Shown here in pieces: positions 27,567-37,433 of a DNA stretch of 64,000 nucleotides. The notes under the pieces are model-generated. The model made no database searches and was not told the origin of the DNA. It saw nothing but the letters and a program-made list of their open reading frames with translations. Source of the DNA: Hypnocyclicus thermotrophus (GTDB lineage Bacteria; Fusobacteriota; Fusobacteriia; Fusobacteriales; Fusobacteriaceae). Numbering within the stretch: the stretch's first letter is position 1; every line of letters begins with the position of its first letter. Location of the stretch: contig NZ_SOBG01000001.1 in NCBI RefSeq assembly GCF_004365575.1, positions 62,001-126,000 of the forward strand, written 5' to 3'. The position numbers and the translations under genes were made by a program.

Positions 27567-27806
27567 ATGAACAACAATAATAAAATGCTTTTTATGATTA
27601 TCATAATATTTCTTCTATTTGTTCTTATTAGCTCATGTGAACGTAGAGCATACTTTTATCCGTCACATGGTGGTTTTTTTTGGTGGTGGGGCGGTAGTAG
27701 AAGAACTACAATAATTAACAATAATATTACAACTAAACCATTTAGCACTTCAAAAAGAACTAGTAGTAGTAGAGCTAGAAATAGAAGTTTTTCTTCTGGA
27801 AAGTAA
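27567..27806 (+). CDS. small lipoprotein with tryptophan-rich patch
   Basis: 79 aa. A hydrophobic signal ends in LISSC, a good lipobox, so about 55 residues would be exposed outside the inner membrane. The mature part contains GGFFWWWGGSRR and then a serine/arginine-rich tail (SSSRARNRSFSSGK). I recognise no family. It holds the place where E. coli has the YjfM (DUF1190) lipoprotein, but no similarity is visible. GGAAGGGG ribosome site, 18 bases after pspA. Confidence 0.65.
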   Translation: MNNNNKMLFMIIIIFLLFVLISSCERRAYFYPSHGGFFWWWGGSRRTTIINNNITTKPFSTSKRTSSSRARNRSFSSGK

Positions 27807-27833
27807 AAAAAATCAAGAAAAGGGGTACTTAGA

Positions 27834-28679
27834 ATGTTAAATAATATAATAAATATTAATGATATTTATACTATTACAACTATTATTATAGTAGTTATAT
27901 TAGCATTATTGGTAAAAAAGTTTTTTAATTTAACAAATAAAGAAGAATTAAATAAAATTATTAATGGAAAATCAAATGTTTTTGCTATAAGATTTGCTGC
28001 AATTTTATTTGGAGTAATTTATGCCTCTAGTGGTGAAATATTTGGTGGTTCTATTGGCTTATTTAATGATATTATTAGTTTTTTCTTATATTCAATATTA
28101 ATGTTTATATTAATATTTATAGCTGTATTTATAGGAGATAAACTTTTATTATCAGAAATAAATAATATTGCTGCTCTAAAAAAAGGAAATACTGCTGTTG
28201 CTTTATTTGAACTTTGTTATATTATTGCTACAAGTATGACTGCAAGAGCTACTCTCATTGGTGACGGTGGAAGTGTAATATCGGTACTTTTATTTTTTAT
28301 ACTGGGTCAGACAGTTCTTATTTTATTTTTCTTAATTGCATTAAAATTGACTCCTTTTGATGATGTAAAAGAAATTAGCAAAAATAATATTGCTGCTAGT
28401 TTGTTTTTAGGGGGATTATTACTTGCAATATCTGTTATAAACTATTATTCTTTACTTGGAGATTCTACTGAAATGTTGCAAGATGCAATTTTTTATATTA
28501 TAAGTGCTATAAAAGGTGGGGTTCTTTTACTCTTATTTGGATATAGTATTGATAAAATTATATTTCCAAAAGTTAATATAACAAATGAAGTTATAGAAAA
28601 AGATAAAAATTGGGGATTAATTTTTATTGTTTCAATGTTAACAATTGCAGTTTCTATAATAATAGGAGCAAATCTCTAA
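27834..28679 (+). CDS. DUF350 (YjfL-like) membrane protein, duplicated
   Basis: 281 aa with about eight hydrophobic helices in two homologous halves. The DUF350 signature GNTAVALFELCYIIATSM is in the first half and NNIAASLFLGGLLLAI in the second, each after a short acidic loop. Its stop overlaps the next start (TAATG at 28677-28681), implying translational coupling. YjfL homologues accompany PspA and polyamine-related enzymes; transport or a membrane scaffold role has been suggested, nothing shown. Confidence 0.8.
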   Translation: MLNNIININDIYTITTIIIVVILALLVKKFFNLTNKEELNKIINGKSNVFAIRFAAILFGVIYASSGEIFGGSIGLFNDIISFFLYSILMFILIFIAVFIGDKLLLSEINNIAALKKGNTAVALFELCYIIATSMTARATLIGDGGSVISVLLFFILGQTVLILFFLIALKLTPFDDVKEISKNNIAASLFLGGLLLAISVINYYSLLGDSTEMLQDAIFYIISAIKGGVLLLLFGYSIDKIIFPKVNITNEVIEKDKNWGLIFIVSMLTIAVSIIIGANL

Positions 28680-30379
28680 TGCAAAATAAAATAACAAACA
28701 ATAAAAGCGAAAAAAAATATATTTTATTACTTTTTGCTGTTAGTATGTTTTTTACTGGAATGTCTGGGATAATCAATGAATATATCTTAGCAAAACTTTC
28801 TACAGATATTTTAGGAAATTCTGCTATTCAATGGGGTATTGTAATTGGTGTTATGCTTTTAATGATGGGAATCGGCGGTTCTATCCAACTATTAATTAAA
28901 AATAATCAGCTTATAACAGGATTTGTAACTATTGAAATTTTATTAGCTATATTAGGTTCTTCTGCTCCTATTGTTGTTTTATGGGCTTTTGGATATACTA
29001 GCCATAACTTTTTACTTTTTCTTTATTTTTATATAATTTTTATAGGGTTATTAGTTGGCGCTGAAATCCCTCTTTTAATTAGATTGAGTAAATTATATCT
29101 CAAAGAAACTACTCATGTAATTTCTTTGATTTTTTCTATGGATTATATAGGAAGTTTTATCGGTACTTTAGTTTGGCTCTTTTTTATTATTAAAATAAAA
29201 TTACCTCTATATAAAATGAGTTATGTTGTTGCATCTTTTAATTTTATTGCAGCTTTAATTACATTTTTATATTTAACTAAAACTGAAAGAAATAAAAATA
29301 ATGGAAAAATAATAATTTTCATTATAACGTCATTTATGATAATATATTCTTTTATCAATTCTGATAAATGGGAAAATCTTATTTATCAAAAATTATTTAA
29401 AGATCCTATTATATATAAAATAGACACTCCTTATCAAAGTATAGTCCTTACTAGAAATAGTACTACAAAAAAACACTATCTATATATTAATGGAAATACT
29501 CAATTATATGAAGGAGATGAAAAAATATATCACGAATCTCTTGTTATTCCTGCTTTATCACTATGGAATAGAAGTCGTGTGTTAATTCTTGGTGGCGGAG
29601 ATGGCTGTGCTCTTCGTGAAGTATTAAAATTTAAAGATGTAAAAGAAGTTACTTTGGTTGATTTAGATCCTGAAATGATAAAGTTTGCTAAAAACAATCC
29701 TATTATGAAAAAAATAAATAATAATTCTTTTAAAGATAGTAGAGTCCAAACATTAAAAGCTGATTTTATAAATTATACAGATAAACAAAAAGACATTTAT
29801 AAAGAAAAAGGTTATAATTTTGAAACAAAATTATATGAATATGAAAAAATTGCAAAAGTAAATGTTTTTAATGTAGATGCTAAAAAATTTCTTGAAAACG
29901 TTAATAAATTTTATGATGTAGTTATAATAGATTTTCCAGATCCAAACAATATAGAACTTACAAAATTATATTCTTTAGAATTTTTTATAAATGTAAAGCG
30001 AAAATTATCAAAAAATGGAGTTTTTGTAATGCAATCTACCTCTCCAACTTATTCGAAAAAAGCATTCTGGACTATTAAAAAAACCATGGAAGCAGCGGGA
30101 TTTAATACTGTTCCGTATCATATTGATGTTCCTAGTTTTGGAGACTGGGGATTTATAATGGGCTCTCAACGAAAAATTAATAAAGACTATTTAATTTCAC
30201 GATTTAAAAATCTTAAAAATTGGGAAGTTAAGACAAAAGAAATAGACCCTGCTACATTTATTTCAAGTTTAAATTTTAGAAAAGGTTTATTAGATGATAA
30301 TAAAAATTATATAATAAATACTTTAGCTAATCCTGTATTACTTGATTTTTATTTATTAGATGGCTGGAAAGATTATTAA
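28679..30379 (+). CDS. membrane-fused polyamine aminopropyltransferase (SpeE-like)
   Basis: 566 aa. Residues about 12-235 form seven hydrophobic helices. From about 250 follows a spermidine-synthase domain: DTPYQSIVLTRN, the SAM-type motif LILGGGDGCALREVL (about 301-315), DLDPEMIKFA, and DFPDP (418-422), which stands for the usual DSTDP catalytic motif. A lysine-rich insertion of about 35 residues precedes it. It would move aminopropyl groups from decarboxylated AdoMet to an amine, at the membrane. The start at 28679 overlaps the DUF350 stop; the longer frame from 28610 is out-of-context. No speD in the window. Confidence 0.82.
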   Translation: MQNKITNNKSEKKYILLLFAVSMFFTGMSGIINEYILAKLSTDILGNSAIQWGIVIGVMLLMMGIGGSIQLLIKNNQLITGFVTIEILLAILGSSAPIVVLWAFGYTSHNFLLFLYFYIIFIGLLVGAEIPLLIRLSKLYLKETTHVISLIFSMDYIGSFIGTLVWLFFIIKIKLPLYKMSYVVASFNFIAALITFLYLTKTERNKNNGKIIIFIITSFMIIYSFINSDKWENLIYQKLFKDPIIYKIDTPYQSIVLTRNSTTKKHYLYINGNTQLYEGDEKIYHESLVIPALSLWNRSRVLILGGGDGCALREVLKFKDVKEVTLVDLDPEMIKFAKNNPIMKKINNNSFKDSRVQTLKADFINYTDKQKDIYKEKGYNFETKLYEYEKIAKVNVFNVDAKKFLENVNKFYDVVIIDFPDPNNIELTKLYSLEFFINVKRKLSKNGVFVMQSTSPTYSKKAFWTIKKTMEAAGFNTVPYHIDVPSFGDWGFIMGSQRKINKDYLISRFKNLKNWEVKTKEIDPATFISSLNFRKGLLDDNKNYIINTLANPVLLDFYLLDGWKDY

Positions 30380-30388
30380 GGAGGAAAT

Positions 30389-31006
30389 ATGTCAAATTAT
30401 ACAGAAACTGGAACTGGTAGAATTCAAAAAGTATCAATAAAACCTGAAGATGTCCAACTAAGTGATTTTATTGTTATTGATGATACATGGTATGAAATAA
30501 CTGCTATATATAAATATATAGATGTTGAAGATGACGATGATTATTGGTTTGATTTCACTGGTGTAAATGAAATAGGTGAAAAAGTATATATTGGAGTGGA
30601 TAAAAACGAAGAATATATTTGGGAATATTCTATTTGGAAAATTATTCCAAAATCTGAAGTTAAAACACATGAAGACATGAAAAATATAACTTATGATAAT
30701 CATAAAACAACTATTAAATATAAAGATATAAAATATAAATTATATGATGATAACAATATGTTATATGAAGCTCATGTTATTAGTTGGGTAAATGGCCGTA
30801 ATAAAAATCCTATTTCTTATCCTGTATGGATATCTGATTTAGAAGATAAAACAGGTGAAAAATTTTTAAGTATTGAAGTAGATGAAGATAATGTAGTAGA
30901 AGTATCTATTGGTGAATATATCTCAAATGTAGAGCTTATAAAAAATGAAAAAAATATTAAACAAAAAGATTCTATTTTAAAAAAATTGAAAAATTTATTT
31001 AAATAA
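30389..31006 (+). CDS. DUF4178-like protein, last gene of the PspA cassette
   Basis: 205 aa, acidic and rich in tyrosine and tryptophan, no signal peptide. IDDTWYEITAIYKYIDVEDDDDYWFDFTGVNEIGEKVYIGVDKNEEYIWEYSIWK has the beta-strand pattern and W-EY signature of DUF4178. A second strand-rich unit follows (YEAHVISWVNGRNKNPISYPVWISD) and the end is basic. TAAGGAGGAAAT precedes the ATG. Function unknown; it is consistently part of PspA/DUF350/aminopropyltransferase neighbourhoods. Confidence 0.55.
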   Translation: MSNYTETGTGRIQKVSIKPEDVQLSDFIVIDDTWYEITAIYKYIDVEDDDDYWFDFTGVNEIGEKVYIGVDKNEEYIWEYSIWKIIPKSEVKTHEDMKNITYDNHKTTIKYKDIKYKLYDDNNMLYEAHVISWVNGRNKNPISYPVWISDLEDKTGEKFLSIEVDEDNVVEVSIGEYISNVELIKNEKNIKQKDSILKKLKNLFK

Positions 31007-31010
31007 TCAA

Positions 31011-31048
31011 TAAAAAAATGAGCGATAACAACTGCTCATTTTTTTATT
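31011..31048. terminator. bidirectional terminator
   Basis: TAAAAAAATGAGC pairs with GCTCATTTTTTTA around a ten-base loop. Ends the cassette and the convergent transposase-like gene. Confidence 0.8.
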
Positions 31049-31051
31049 AAA

Positions 31052-32311
31052 TTAATATTCTTTTATAATATTTTCAAATTCTTTTATAAATTCAGTAAAA
31101 CTTATATCTTTATTATAATATTTTATTAAAATATATCTTTTTATTGCTTGGAACTCATAATAATTTATTATTTTATTATAAAAACTTTCTGATTTTGCTA
31201 TACAAAGAAAATTATTATTATAATACACTTTTATATACTGCATATTATTATAATCTATTTTTATAGTTATGCTTTTACCTATATATTCATTTAATATTTT
31301 ATTTGAATAAAATAGATTGTTATATCTCACTCCTTGAATTTGGACTTTTCTTTTACTATTTATTGATATTAATAAAGGATTTAATATATTTTCATCTCTA
31401 ATAAATTCAATCTGTTTTAAATTTTTATCCCAAATAATATATTTTCTATAATTATATGTTAAATAGATAAAGTTCTTTACTATTTTTACAAGCTCTTTAT
31501 AATTTAATTCAGTATTTTCATAAATTAAAAAATCTTTCAAATATATCTCTTCTAGTTCATAATAAAAATCTTTATTACTATTTTCATTTTCATAACATAA
31601 AAAAGTTTTTATATTTAGTTTTTTTTCGATTTCTAAAAAAATATTTTTTTGATTCACTTTTTGATTATTAATAATAAATTCTTTAGGTTTACCATAAATA
31701 TCATATTCATAATTATTTTTTAGTATAGCCTTTCTAAGTAAAAGATATATTTCTTCTATTGTTAGGGGTTCAAAATTAATATAAAAACTACATATTCCTT
31801 TTGAAAAACTATCATAAATAATATGTAAAAATGGATTTTTTAACTCATCTGTTGTTTCATCTAATATTTTTATATTTAATATTTTATAACTATATTCAAA
31901 TATTTCATTTGATGTTTTGGTAAAAGGAACGTTTTTATCAACTACTTTTTTTACAAATGGATCTAAATTATTTATTACTCTATAGACTGTATCATAATTT
32001 ATATTTTTATTTATTTTAGACACGAGTTTATAAATATCAAGTATCTTGATAGCAGGATTTTCTGTATAAATCTCTTCTATTTTTTCTACAGTTTCAGTAT
32101 CCAATATTCTAAAAGTATTTTTATCTTTTCTTGTATTTTTTTTGAGACCTTCTAAACCATTTTTTTTATATGCACTTACCCATCTTTTTAATGTGCTGTA
32201 TGAAACATCACTTTCTTTACTTATCTCTTTTAAATTTTTTTGTTTTTTTAAAAAAGGCTTTATTATATTATATCTTGTTATTTCTATGCTATTTTTTTCT
32301 ATTTTATCCAT
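31052..32311 (-). CDS. Mu/TnsB-like transposase relative, catalytic residue replaced
   Basis: 419 aa. N-terminal HTH (LKEISKESDVSYSTLKRWVSAYKKNGLEGLKK), a second HTH-like segment, an rve/DDE-type core and a Mu transposase C-terminal barrel (KRKVQIQGVRYNNLFYSNKILNEYIGKSI). In the core, FLHIIYDSFSKG supplies the first Asp, but the second Asp (DNG in relatives) is Asn in EFIINNQKV, and the Gly is lost. The final Glu region (DFYYELEEIYL) is ambiguous. I see no terminal inverted repeats or target duplication. It may be a non-mobile, domesticated DNA-binding protein. Confidence 0.7.
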   Translation of the reverse strand: MDKIEKNSIEITRYNIIKPFLKKQKNLKEISKESDVSYSTLKRWVSAYKKNGLEGLKKNTRKDKNTFRILDTETVEKIEEIYTENPAIKILDIYKLVSKINKNINYDTVYRVINNLDPFVKKVVDKNVPFTKTSNEIFEYSYKILNIKILDETTDELKNPFLHIIYDSFSKGICSFYINFEPLTIEEIYLLLRKAILKNNYEYDIYGKPKEFIINNQKVNQKNIFLEIEKKLNIKTFLCYENENSNKDFYYELEEIYLKDFLIYENTELNYKELVKIVKNFIYLTYNYRKYIIWDKNLKQIEFIRDENILNPLLISINSKRKVQIQGVRYNNLFYSNKILNEYIGKSITIKIDYNNMQYIKVYYNNNFLCIAKSESFYNKIINYYEFQAIKRYILIKYYNKDISFTEFIKEFENIIKEY

Positions 32312-32373
32312 TTTTTACCCCCATTTATTCTCTATTATTGTATAAAAAAACTATTTTTATGTCAAACACTAAT

Positions 32374-32520
32374 AAAAAAGCTCAAATAAAATCAAAATAA
32401 ACAATGTTATAAAAATAAAACATTTTAACAAACTTATCCTTTAAAATTAATATTTATATAATGTTTTTAAAAAAACAACATACAAAAAAAGGCTCAAATA
32501 AAAAATAAATTTTCATAAAA
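32374..32520. repeat. pair of direct repeats in the divergent promoter region
   Basis: AAAAAAGCTCAAATAAAA (from 32375) recurs as AAAAAAGGCTCAAATAAAA (from 32485), each followed by AATAAA and TATAAAAA-like sequence. They lie between the transposase-like gene and crr-ptsG and could bind either the HTH protein or a PTS regulator. Nothing else is seen in 32312-32523. Confidence 0.55.
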
Positions 32521-32523
32521 ACC

Positions 32524-32552
32524 TTGACAAATTAAAAAAAAGCTTGTATATT
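32524..32552 (+). promoter_or_regulatory. promoter of crr-ptsG
   Basis: TTGACA (32524-32529), 17 bases, TATATT (32547-32552). It gives a leader of about 90 bases before crr. Confidence 0.75.
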
Positions 32553-32648
32553 AATATTACTTGGTAATGATTTAATATCAATAGTAAGTTATCAATTAAA
32601 ATTGTTCTAAAACAAAACAAATATTAAAATATATGAAAGGATGGGAAT

Positions 32649-33155
32649 ATGAGTTTTTTTAAAAAAATCTTTGGTAAAAAAGAAGAGAAAAACTATGTAG
32701 AAATTTATGCACCATTTGATGGTGATATAATTCCACTAAGTGAAATTCCAGATGAAGCTTTTTCATCAAAAATTATTGGTGATGGTGTTGGTTTAATACC
32801 AAAAACATCTGGAACTATTGTAGCACCTTGTGATGCAGTAGATTTTAGTATTTTTGAAACTAATCATGCAACTTCATTTGAATTAGCTAATGAACTTGAA
32901 TTAATAGTACATTTTGGTATTGATACTGTACAATTAGAAGGAAAAGGTTTTACAAGACTAGTAAATGAAGGAGATTCTATAACTAAAGGAAAAGAATTAG
33001 TAAAATTTGATTTAGATTATATAAAATCTAATGCAAAATCACACAAAACTCCTGTTATAATTACATCTATGGATATGGTAAAAAAAATTGAAACTTCTAC
33101 TGGTAGCGTAAAATCTGGAGATTTGTTAATGAAAGTTTATCTTAAAAAATTATAA
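32649..33155 (+). CDS. crr: PTS glucose-specific IIA component
   Basis: 168 aa. DATSFELANELELIVHFGIDTVQLEGKGF carries the active-site histidine; NHATSFE holds the second. Cytoplasmic phosphocarrier for the membrane component encoded 12 bases downstream. Its sequence closely parallels the orphan IIA at 412-921 (same GDGVGLIP, DEAF and GSVKSGDLLM blocks), so the two are recent paralogues. AAAGGATGGGAAT precedes the ATG. Confidence 0.92.
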   Translation: MSFFKKIFGKKEEKNYVEIYAPFDGDIIPLSEIPDEAFSSKIIGDGVGLIPKTSGTIVAPCDAVDFSIFETNHATSFELANELELIVHFGIDTVQLEGKGFTRLVNEGDSITKGKELVKFDLDYIKSNAKSHKTPVIITSMDMVKKIETSTGSVKSGDLLMKVYLKKL

Positions 33156-33167
33156 GGAGAGTGAAAA

Positions 33168-34637
33168 ATGAAAGCATTTACACAATTACAAAAGATTGGT
33201 AAAGCACTTATGACACCTGTAGCAATATTACCTGCAGCAGGATTATTTTTAGCATTTGGTAATAAACTACAACTTCCATTAATGGAACAAGCTGGTGGAG
33301 TAATTTTTGCTAATTTACCATTATTATTTGCAGTTGGTACTGCTATTGGACTTGCTAACGGAGAAGGAGTTGCAGCACTTGCAGCTATTGTTGCTATACT
33401 TGTTATGAATACTACAATGGGAATAGTAAGTGGTGCTGAAGCTGGACTTGCAGCTCATGATAGAGCTTTTGCTAGTGTTCTTGGAATTCCTACACTTCAA
33501 ACTGGAGTATTTGGTGGTATTATCGCTGGGGTTATAGCTGCTATGCTTTATAATAAATATTATAAAATCGAACTTCCTCCATTCTTAGGATTCTTTGCAG
33601 GAAAAAGATTTGTACCTATCGTAACTGCTGTTGCTGCATTTTTAATAGGACTTGCTATGCCTATAATTTGGAAACCAATTCAAGCTGGGTTATATCAATT
33701 ATCATATTTAGCAAATGAAACAAATACTAATATTTCTACATTTATATTTGGAGTAATTGAAAGATCATTGATACCATTTGGATTACATCATATATTCTAT
33801 TCTCCATTCTGGTTTGACTTTGGAGAATATATTAATAAAGCTGGCGAGTTAGTAAAAGGAGATAACAGAATATGGTTTGAAATGTTAAAAGATAATGTCC
33901 ATAACTTCTCATCAGCTACTTATCAAGGTGCTGGTAAATTTATGACTGGTAAATTTCCATTTATGATGTTTGGATTACCTGGAGCAGCTCTTGCTATGTA
34001 TCATGAGGCAAAACCAGAAAAAAGAAAAATTGCTGGTGGTATTTTGTTCTCTGCAGCACTTACTTCTTTCTTAACTGGTATTACTGAACCAATTGAATTT
34101 GCTTTCTTATTCGTTGCTCCTGTATTATACGGAATACATGTATTAATTGCTGGTACATCATTTATGCTTATGAATATGCTTGGAGTAAGAATAGGTATGA
34201 CATTCTCTGGTGGAGTAATAGATTTCATTATGTTTGGAGTAATGCCTAATAGAACGCCATGGTGGTGGGTAATAATTGTTGGTGCTGTATTATTTGTTGT
34301 TTATTACTTCTTATTTAGATTTGCTATTAGAAAATGGGATTTAAAAACTCCTGGTAGAGAAGAGGATGAAGTAGAATCAGAAGAAGTAAGTTTAGGTGGA
34401 CATGAATTAGCTGTACTAGTTATTGATGCACTTGGTGGAAAAGAAAATTTAAAATCAGTTGATGCTTGTATTACTAGACTTAGAGTAGAAGTTGCTGATA
34501 CATCAAAAGTAAATGATGGAGAACTTAAAAAACTTGGTGCTGCAGGTGTTTTAAAAGTTGGTGCTAATGGAGTTCAAGCTATATTTGGTTCTAAAGCTCA
34601 ATTTATATCAAATGATATAAATAAAATGATAAGATAA
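33168..34637 (+). CDS. ptsG: PTS glucose-specific IICB component
   Basis: 489 aa. The IIC domain (1-390) has about ten membrane helices with [15 protein letters not shown], the sugar-site motif of the glucose/N-acetylglucosamine class. After a linker (DEVESEEVS) comes a IIB domain, phosphorylated on the Cys of [14 protein letters not shown]. Takes up and phosphorylates glucose or a related hexose together with Crr. Glucose is favoured over GlcNAc by overall similarity, not proven. Ends at a strong terminator. Confidence 0.88.
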   Translation: MKAFTQLQKIGKALMTPVAILPAAGLFLAFGNKLQLPLMEQAGGVIFANLPLLFAVGTAIGLANGEGVAALAAIVAILVMNTTMGIVSGAEAGLAAHDRAFASVLGIPTLQTGVFGGIIAGVIAAMLYNKYYKIELPPFLGFFAGKRFVPIVTAVAAFLIGLAMPIIWKPIQAGLYQLSYLANETNTNISTFIFGVIERSLIPFGLHHIFYSPFWFDFGEYINKAGELVKGDNRIWFEMLKDNVHNFSSATYQGAGKFMTGKFPFMMFGLPGAALAMYHEAKPEKRKIAGGILFSAALTSFLTGITEPIEFAFLFVAPVLYGIHVLIAGTSFMLMNMLGVRIGMTFSGGVIDFIMFGVMPNRTPWWWVIIVGAVLFVVYYFLFRFAIRKWDLKTPGREEDEVESEEVSLGGHELAVLVIDALGGKENLKSVDACITRLRVEVADTSKVNDGELKKLGAAGVLKVGANGVQAIFGSKAQFISNDINKMIR

Positions 34638-34649
34638 TTAATTAAAAAT

Positions 34650-34687
34650 AATATAAAAAGCTAGGAAATATCCTAGCTTTTTATATT
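34650..34687. terminator. bidirectional terminator
   Basis: A 17-bp perfect stem (34650-34666 with 34671-34687), loop AATA. Closes ptsG and clpB, and contains the clpB stop. Confidence 0.88.
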
Positions 34688-37246
34688 ATATACAAGTTCA
34701 TTATTTTGAGTATCTACATATATTTTATTATTCTCTACTACTTTACCTTCTAATATCATTTTGGCTATATTTGTTTCTAGGATTTGCTGTAAATATCTAC
34801 GTAAAGGTCTTGCTCCATAATGTGGGTCATATGCATTTTCAATAACAAGATCAATAGCTGATTCACTTAATTCTACTGTTAAATATCTTTCTTTTAGTTT
34901 TTTATTTATCTCTTTTAGTATTAAACTAATAATTCCTTTTATATGTTCTTTAGATAAAGCTCTAAATACTATTATTTCATCTACCCTATTTAAAAATTCC
35001 GGTTTAAATCTTGATTTCATCTCATTCATTACAAGATTTTCTGTTTCATTATTTACCATTGGATCATTTAAAATATATTCACTACCTATATTTGAAGTCA
35101 TTATTATTATAGTATTTTTAAAGTCTACTAATTTCCCTTTGCCATCTGTAAGTCTACCATCATCTAAAATTTGTAAAAGTACATTAAATACATCTGGATG
35201 AGCTTTTTCAATTTCATCAAATAATATTACTGAATATGGTTTTCTACGTACAGCCTCTGTAAGTTGACCTCCTTCTTCATATCCTACATATCCTGGTGGT
35301 GCACCTATAAGTCTAGTAACACTAAATTTATCCATATATTCACTCATATCTATACGTATCATATTTTCTTCATTATCAAATAAATTATAGGCAAGAGTTT
35401 TTGCTAAATATGTTTTACCTACTCCAGTACTTCCAAGAAAAATAAATGAACCAATCGGTTTTTTAGGATCTTTCAATCCAGCTCTTGCTCTCATTATAGT
35501 ATCTGCTATTGATTTTACTGCTTTATCTTGTCCTATTACTCTCTCTTTTAAATGAGATTCTAGAAGTAATATTTTTTCTTTTTCACTTTCCATAAGTTTT
35601 GATACTGGAATTCCTGTCCAATTTGATATTACATCTGTTATTTCTGTTGAAGTAAGCTCTTGTTTTAACATTCTTCCTTCTTCGTTATTTTCTGATTTTT
35701 TCTCCTCTTCTTTTAATTTTTCTTCTAATTCATGCAATTTCCCATATTTTAACTCTGCTATTTTATTAAGATCATAATTTCTTTCTGCTTCTTGTATTTG
35801 TAAATTAACTTTTTCTATCTCTTCTTTTAATTTTTGTACTTTATTTATCTCATCTTTTTCTAATTCCCATTTTGTTTTAAGATTATTTTTCTTTTCATTA
35901 ATTTCAGCTAATTCTTTTTCAAGTATATCCAATCTTTCTTTTGAAGCTTTATCTTTTTCTTTTTTTAAAGCTTCTTTTTCTATTTCTAATTGCATTCCTC
36001 TACGAGTAAGTTCATCGAGTTCTTCTGGCATAGAATTCATCTCTGTTTTTATTTTAGCTGCTGCTTCATCAATAAGGTCTATTGCTTTATCTGGAAGTTT
36101 TCTATCGCTTATATACCTATTACTAAGTACTGCTGCTGATACAATAGCATTATCTGTTATTCTTATTCCATGATATATTTCATACTTTTCTTTAAGCCCA
36201 CGTAATATAGAAATTGTATCTTCTACAGTAGGTTCGTTTACCATAATTGGTTGAAATCTTCTTTCAAGAGCTGCATCTTTTTCAATGTATTTTCTATACT
36301 CATCTATAGTAGTAGCACCTATTACTTGTATTTCTCCTCTAGCTAACATTGGTTTTAGTATATTTCCTGCATCCATTGCACCATCTGTCTTTCCTGCACC
36401 AACTATAGTATGTATTTCATCTATAAATAATATTATGTTTCCATTACTTGATTCTAGCTCTTTTAATACTGCTTTTAATCGTTCTTCAAACTCTCCTCTA
36501 TATTTAGCTCCTGCAATTAATGACCCCATATCAAGAGAAAAAATTGTTTTATTTTTTAAATTTTCAGGTACGTCACCTTTTACTATTCTAGATGCAAGTC
36601 CTTCTACTATAGCTGTTTTACCTACTCCAGGATCTCCTATTAATATAGGATTATTTTTAGTACGTCTAGATAATATTTGTACTGCTCTTCTTATTTCTGT
36701 ATCTCTACCTATAATTGGATCTATCTTACCTTCTTTTACTGCACTACATAGATCTATTCCATATTTATTAAGTACATCGTATGTTCCCTCTGGATTTTGA
36801 GTATTAACTTTTTGATTTCCTCTTATTTCTTTTAATACTTTTTCAAATTCTTTTATATTAATATTTTCATTTTTCAAAAATTGATTATTGTTTTTAAGTA
36901 ATGCTATAAAAAGATGCTCTACACTTATATAAGAGTCTTCATATTTTTTTGCTATATCTTCTGCTGTTATTAAAATTTGATTTAAATGTCCGTCAAGTCT
37001 AATAGAATTTGGATTTTGTCCTTCTACTCTTGGCATACTATTTAATTTTGCCTCAAGTTTATTTGTAATCCCTATAACATCCTTATTCATTTTTTGTAAA
37101 AGTTTTGGAATAAGTCCATCTATTTGCGTAAGTAATGCATATATTAAATGTTCTTCTTTTATTAATGGATGTTTATATTTAATCGCAAAATTATGTGCAC
37201 TTGATAACGCTTCTATACTTTTCTGAGTATATTTTTCTTCATTCAT
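34673..37246 (-). CDS. clpB: ClpB disaggregase
   Basis: 857 aa, usual length. N-domain (1-150), AAA1 with [13 protein letters not shown] and [12 protein letters not shown], coiled-coil middle domain (about 400-540, the ClpB hallmark absent from ClpC/A), AAA2 with [15 protein letters not shown] and [15 protein letters not shown]. Works with DnaK to rescue protein aggregates after heat shock. No ClpP-binding loop is needed. GGGAGG precedes the ATG. Preceded by a perfect CIRCE element and a consensus promoter, so it is under HrcA. Confidence 0.95.
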   Translation of the reverse strand: MNEEKYTQKSIEALSSAHNFAIKYKHPLIKEEHLIYALLTQIDGLIPKLLQKMNKDVIGITNKLEAKLNSMPRVEGQNPNSIRLDGHLNQILITAEDIAKKYEDSYISVEHLFIALLKNNNQFLKNENINIKEFEKVLKEIRGNQKVNTQNPEGTYDVLNKYGIDLCSAVKEGKIDPIIGRDTEIRRAVQILSRRTKNNPILIGDPGVGKTAIVEGLASRIVKGDVPENLKNKTIFSLDMGSLIAGAKYRGEFEERLKAVLKELESSNGNIILFIDEIHTIVGAGKTDGAMDAGNILKPMLARGEIQVIGATTIDEYRKYIEKDAALERRFQPIMVNEPTVEDTISILRGLKEKYEIYHGIRITDNAIVSAAVLSNRYISDRKLPDKAIDLIDEAAAKIKTEMNSMPEELDELTRRGMQLEIEKEALKKEKDKASKERLDILEKELAEINEKKNNLKTKWELEKDEINKVQKLKEEIEKVNLQIQEAERNYDLNKIAELKYGKLHELEEKLKEEEKKSENNEEGRMLKQELTSTEITDVISNWTGIPVSKLMESEKEKILLLESHLKERVIGQDKAVKSIADTIMRARAGLKDPKKPIGSFIFLGSTGVGKTYLAKTLAYNLFDNEENMIRIDMSEYMDKFSVTRLIGAPPGYVGYEEGGQLTEAVRRKPYSVILFDEIEKAHPDVFNVLLQILDDGRLTDGKGKLVDFKNTIIIMTSNIGSEYILNDPMVNNETENLVMNEMKSRFKPEFLNRVDEIIVFRALSKEHIKGIISLILKEINKKLKERYLTVELSESAIDLVIENAYDPHYGARPLRRYLQQILETNIAKMILEGKVVENNKIYVDTQNNELVYNIKS

Positions 37247-37271
37247 CTCAAAAACCTCCCTTCTTTTTTTA

Positions 37272-37298
37272 TTAGCACTCTATATTGATGAGTGCTAA
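37272..37298. promoter_or_regulatory. CIRCE element (HrcA operator)
   Basis: TTAGCACTC-N9-GAGTGCTAA, a perfect inverted repeat identical to the consensus. It lies between the promoter and the clpB start and marks HrcA control. Confidence 0.95.
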
Positions 37299-37311
37299 TA
37301 ATTTCATTTTA

Positions 37312-37340
37312 AATATATCACTTTTTTTTATTTATGTCAA
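37312..37340 (-). promoter_or_regulatory. clpB promoter
   Basis: On the minus strand TTGACA (37335-37340), 17 bases, TATATT (37312-37317). The CIRCE element follows 13 bases downstream. Confidence 0.8.
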
Positions 37341-37433
37341 GAAAAAAAAAAGAAATTTTATTTTTTTTTGTATATATATATTAAGTAATGGTTTTAATAT
37401 TTAAGATTTTTATTAAAAAAAGGGGGTATTAAA

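Noticed and set aside
36285-36800. 171-residue plus-strand frame inside clpB
   Set aside because: Antisense to the AAA1 domain, no ribosome site and serine/isoleucine-rich composition typical of antisense frames.
37272-37298. Reading the inverted repeat upstream of clpB as a terminator
   Set aside because: It is a perfect CIRCE sequence positioned between promoter and start.
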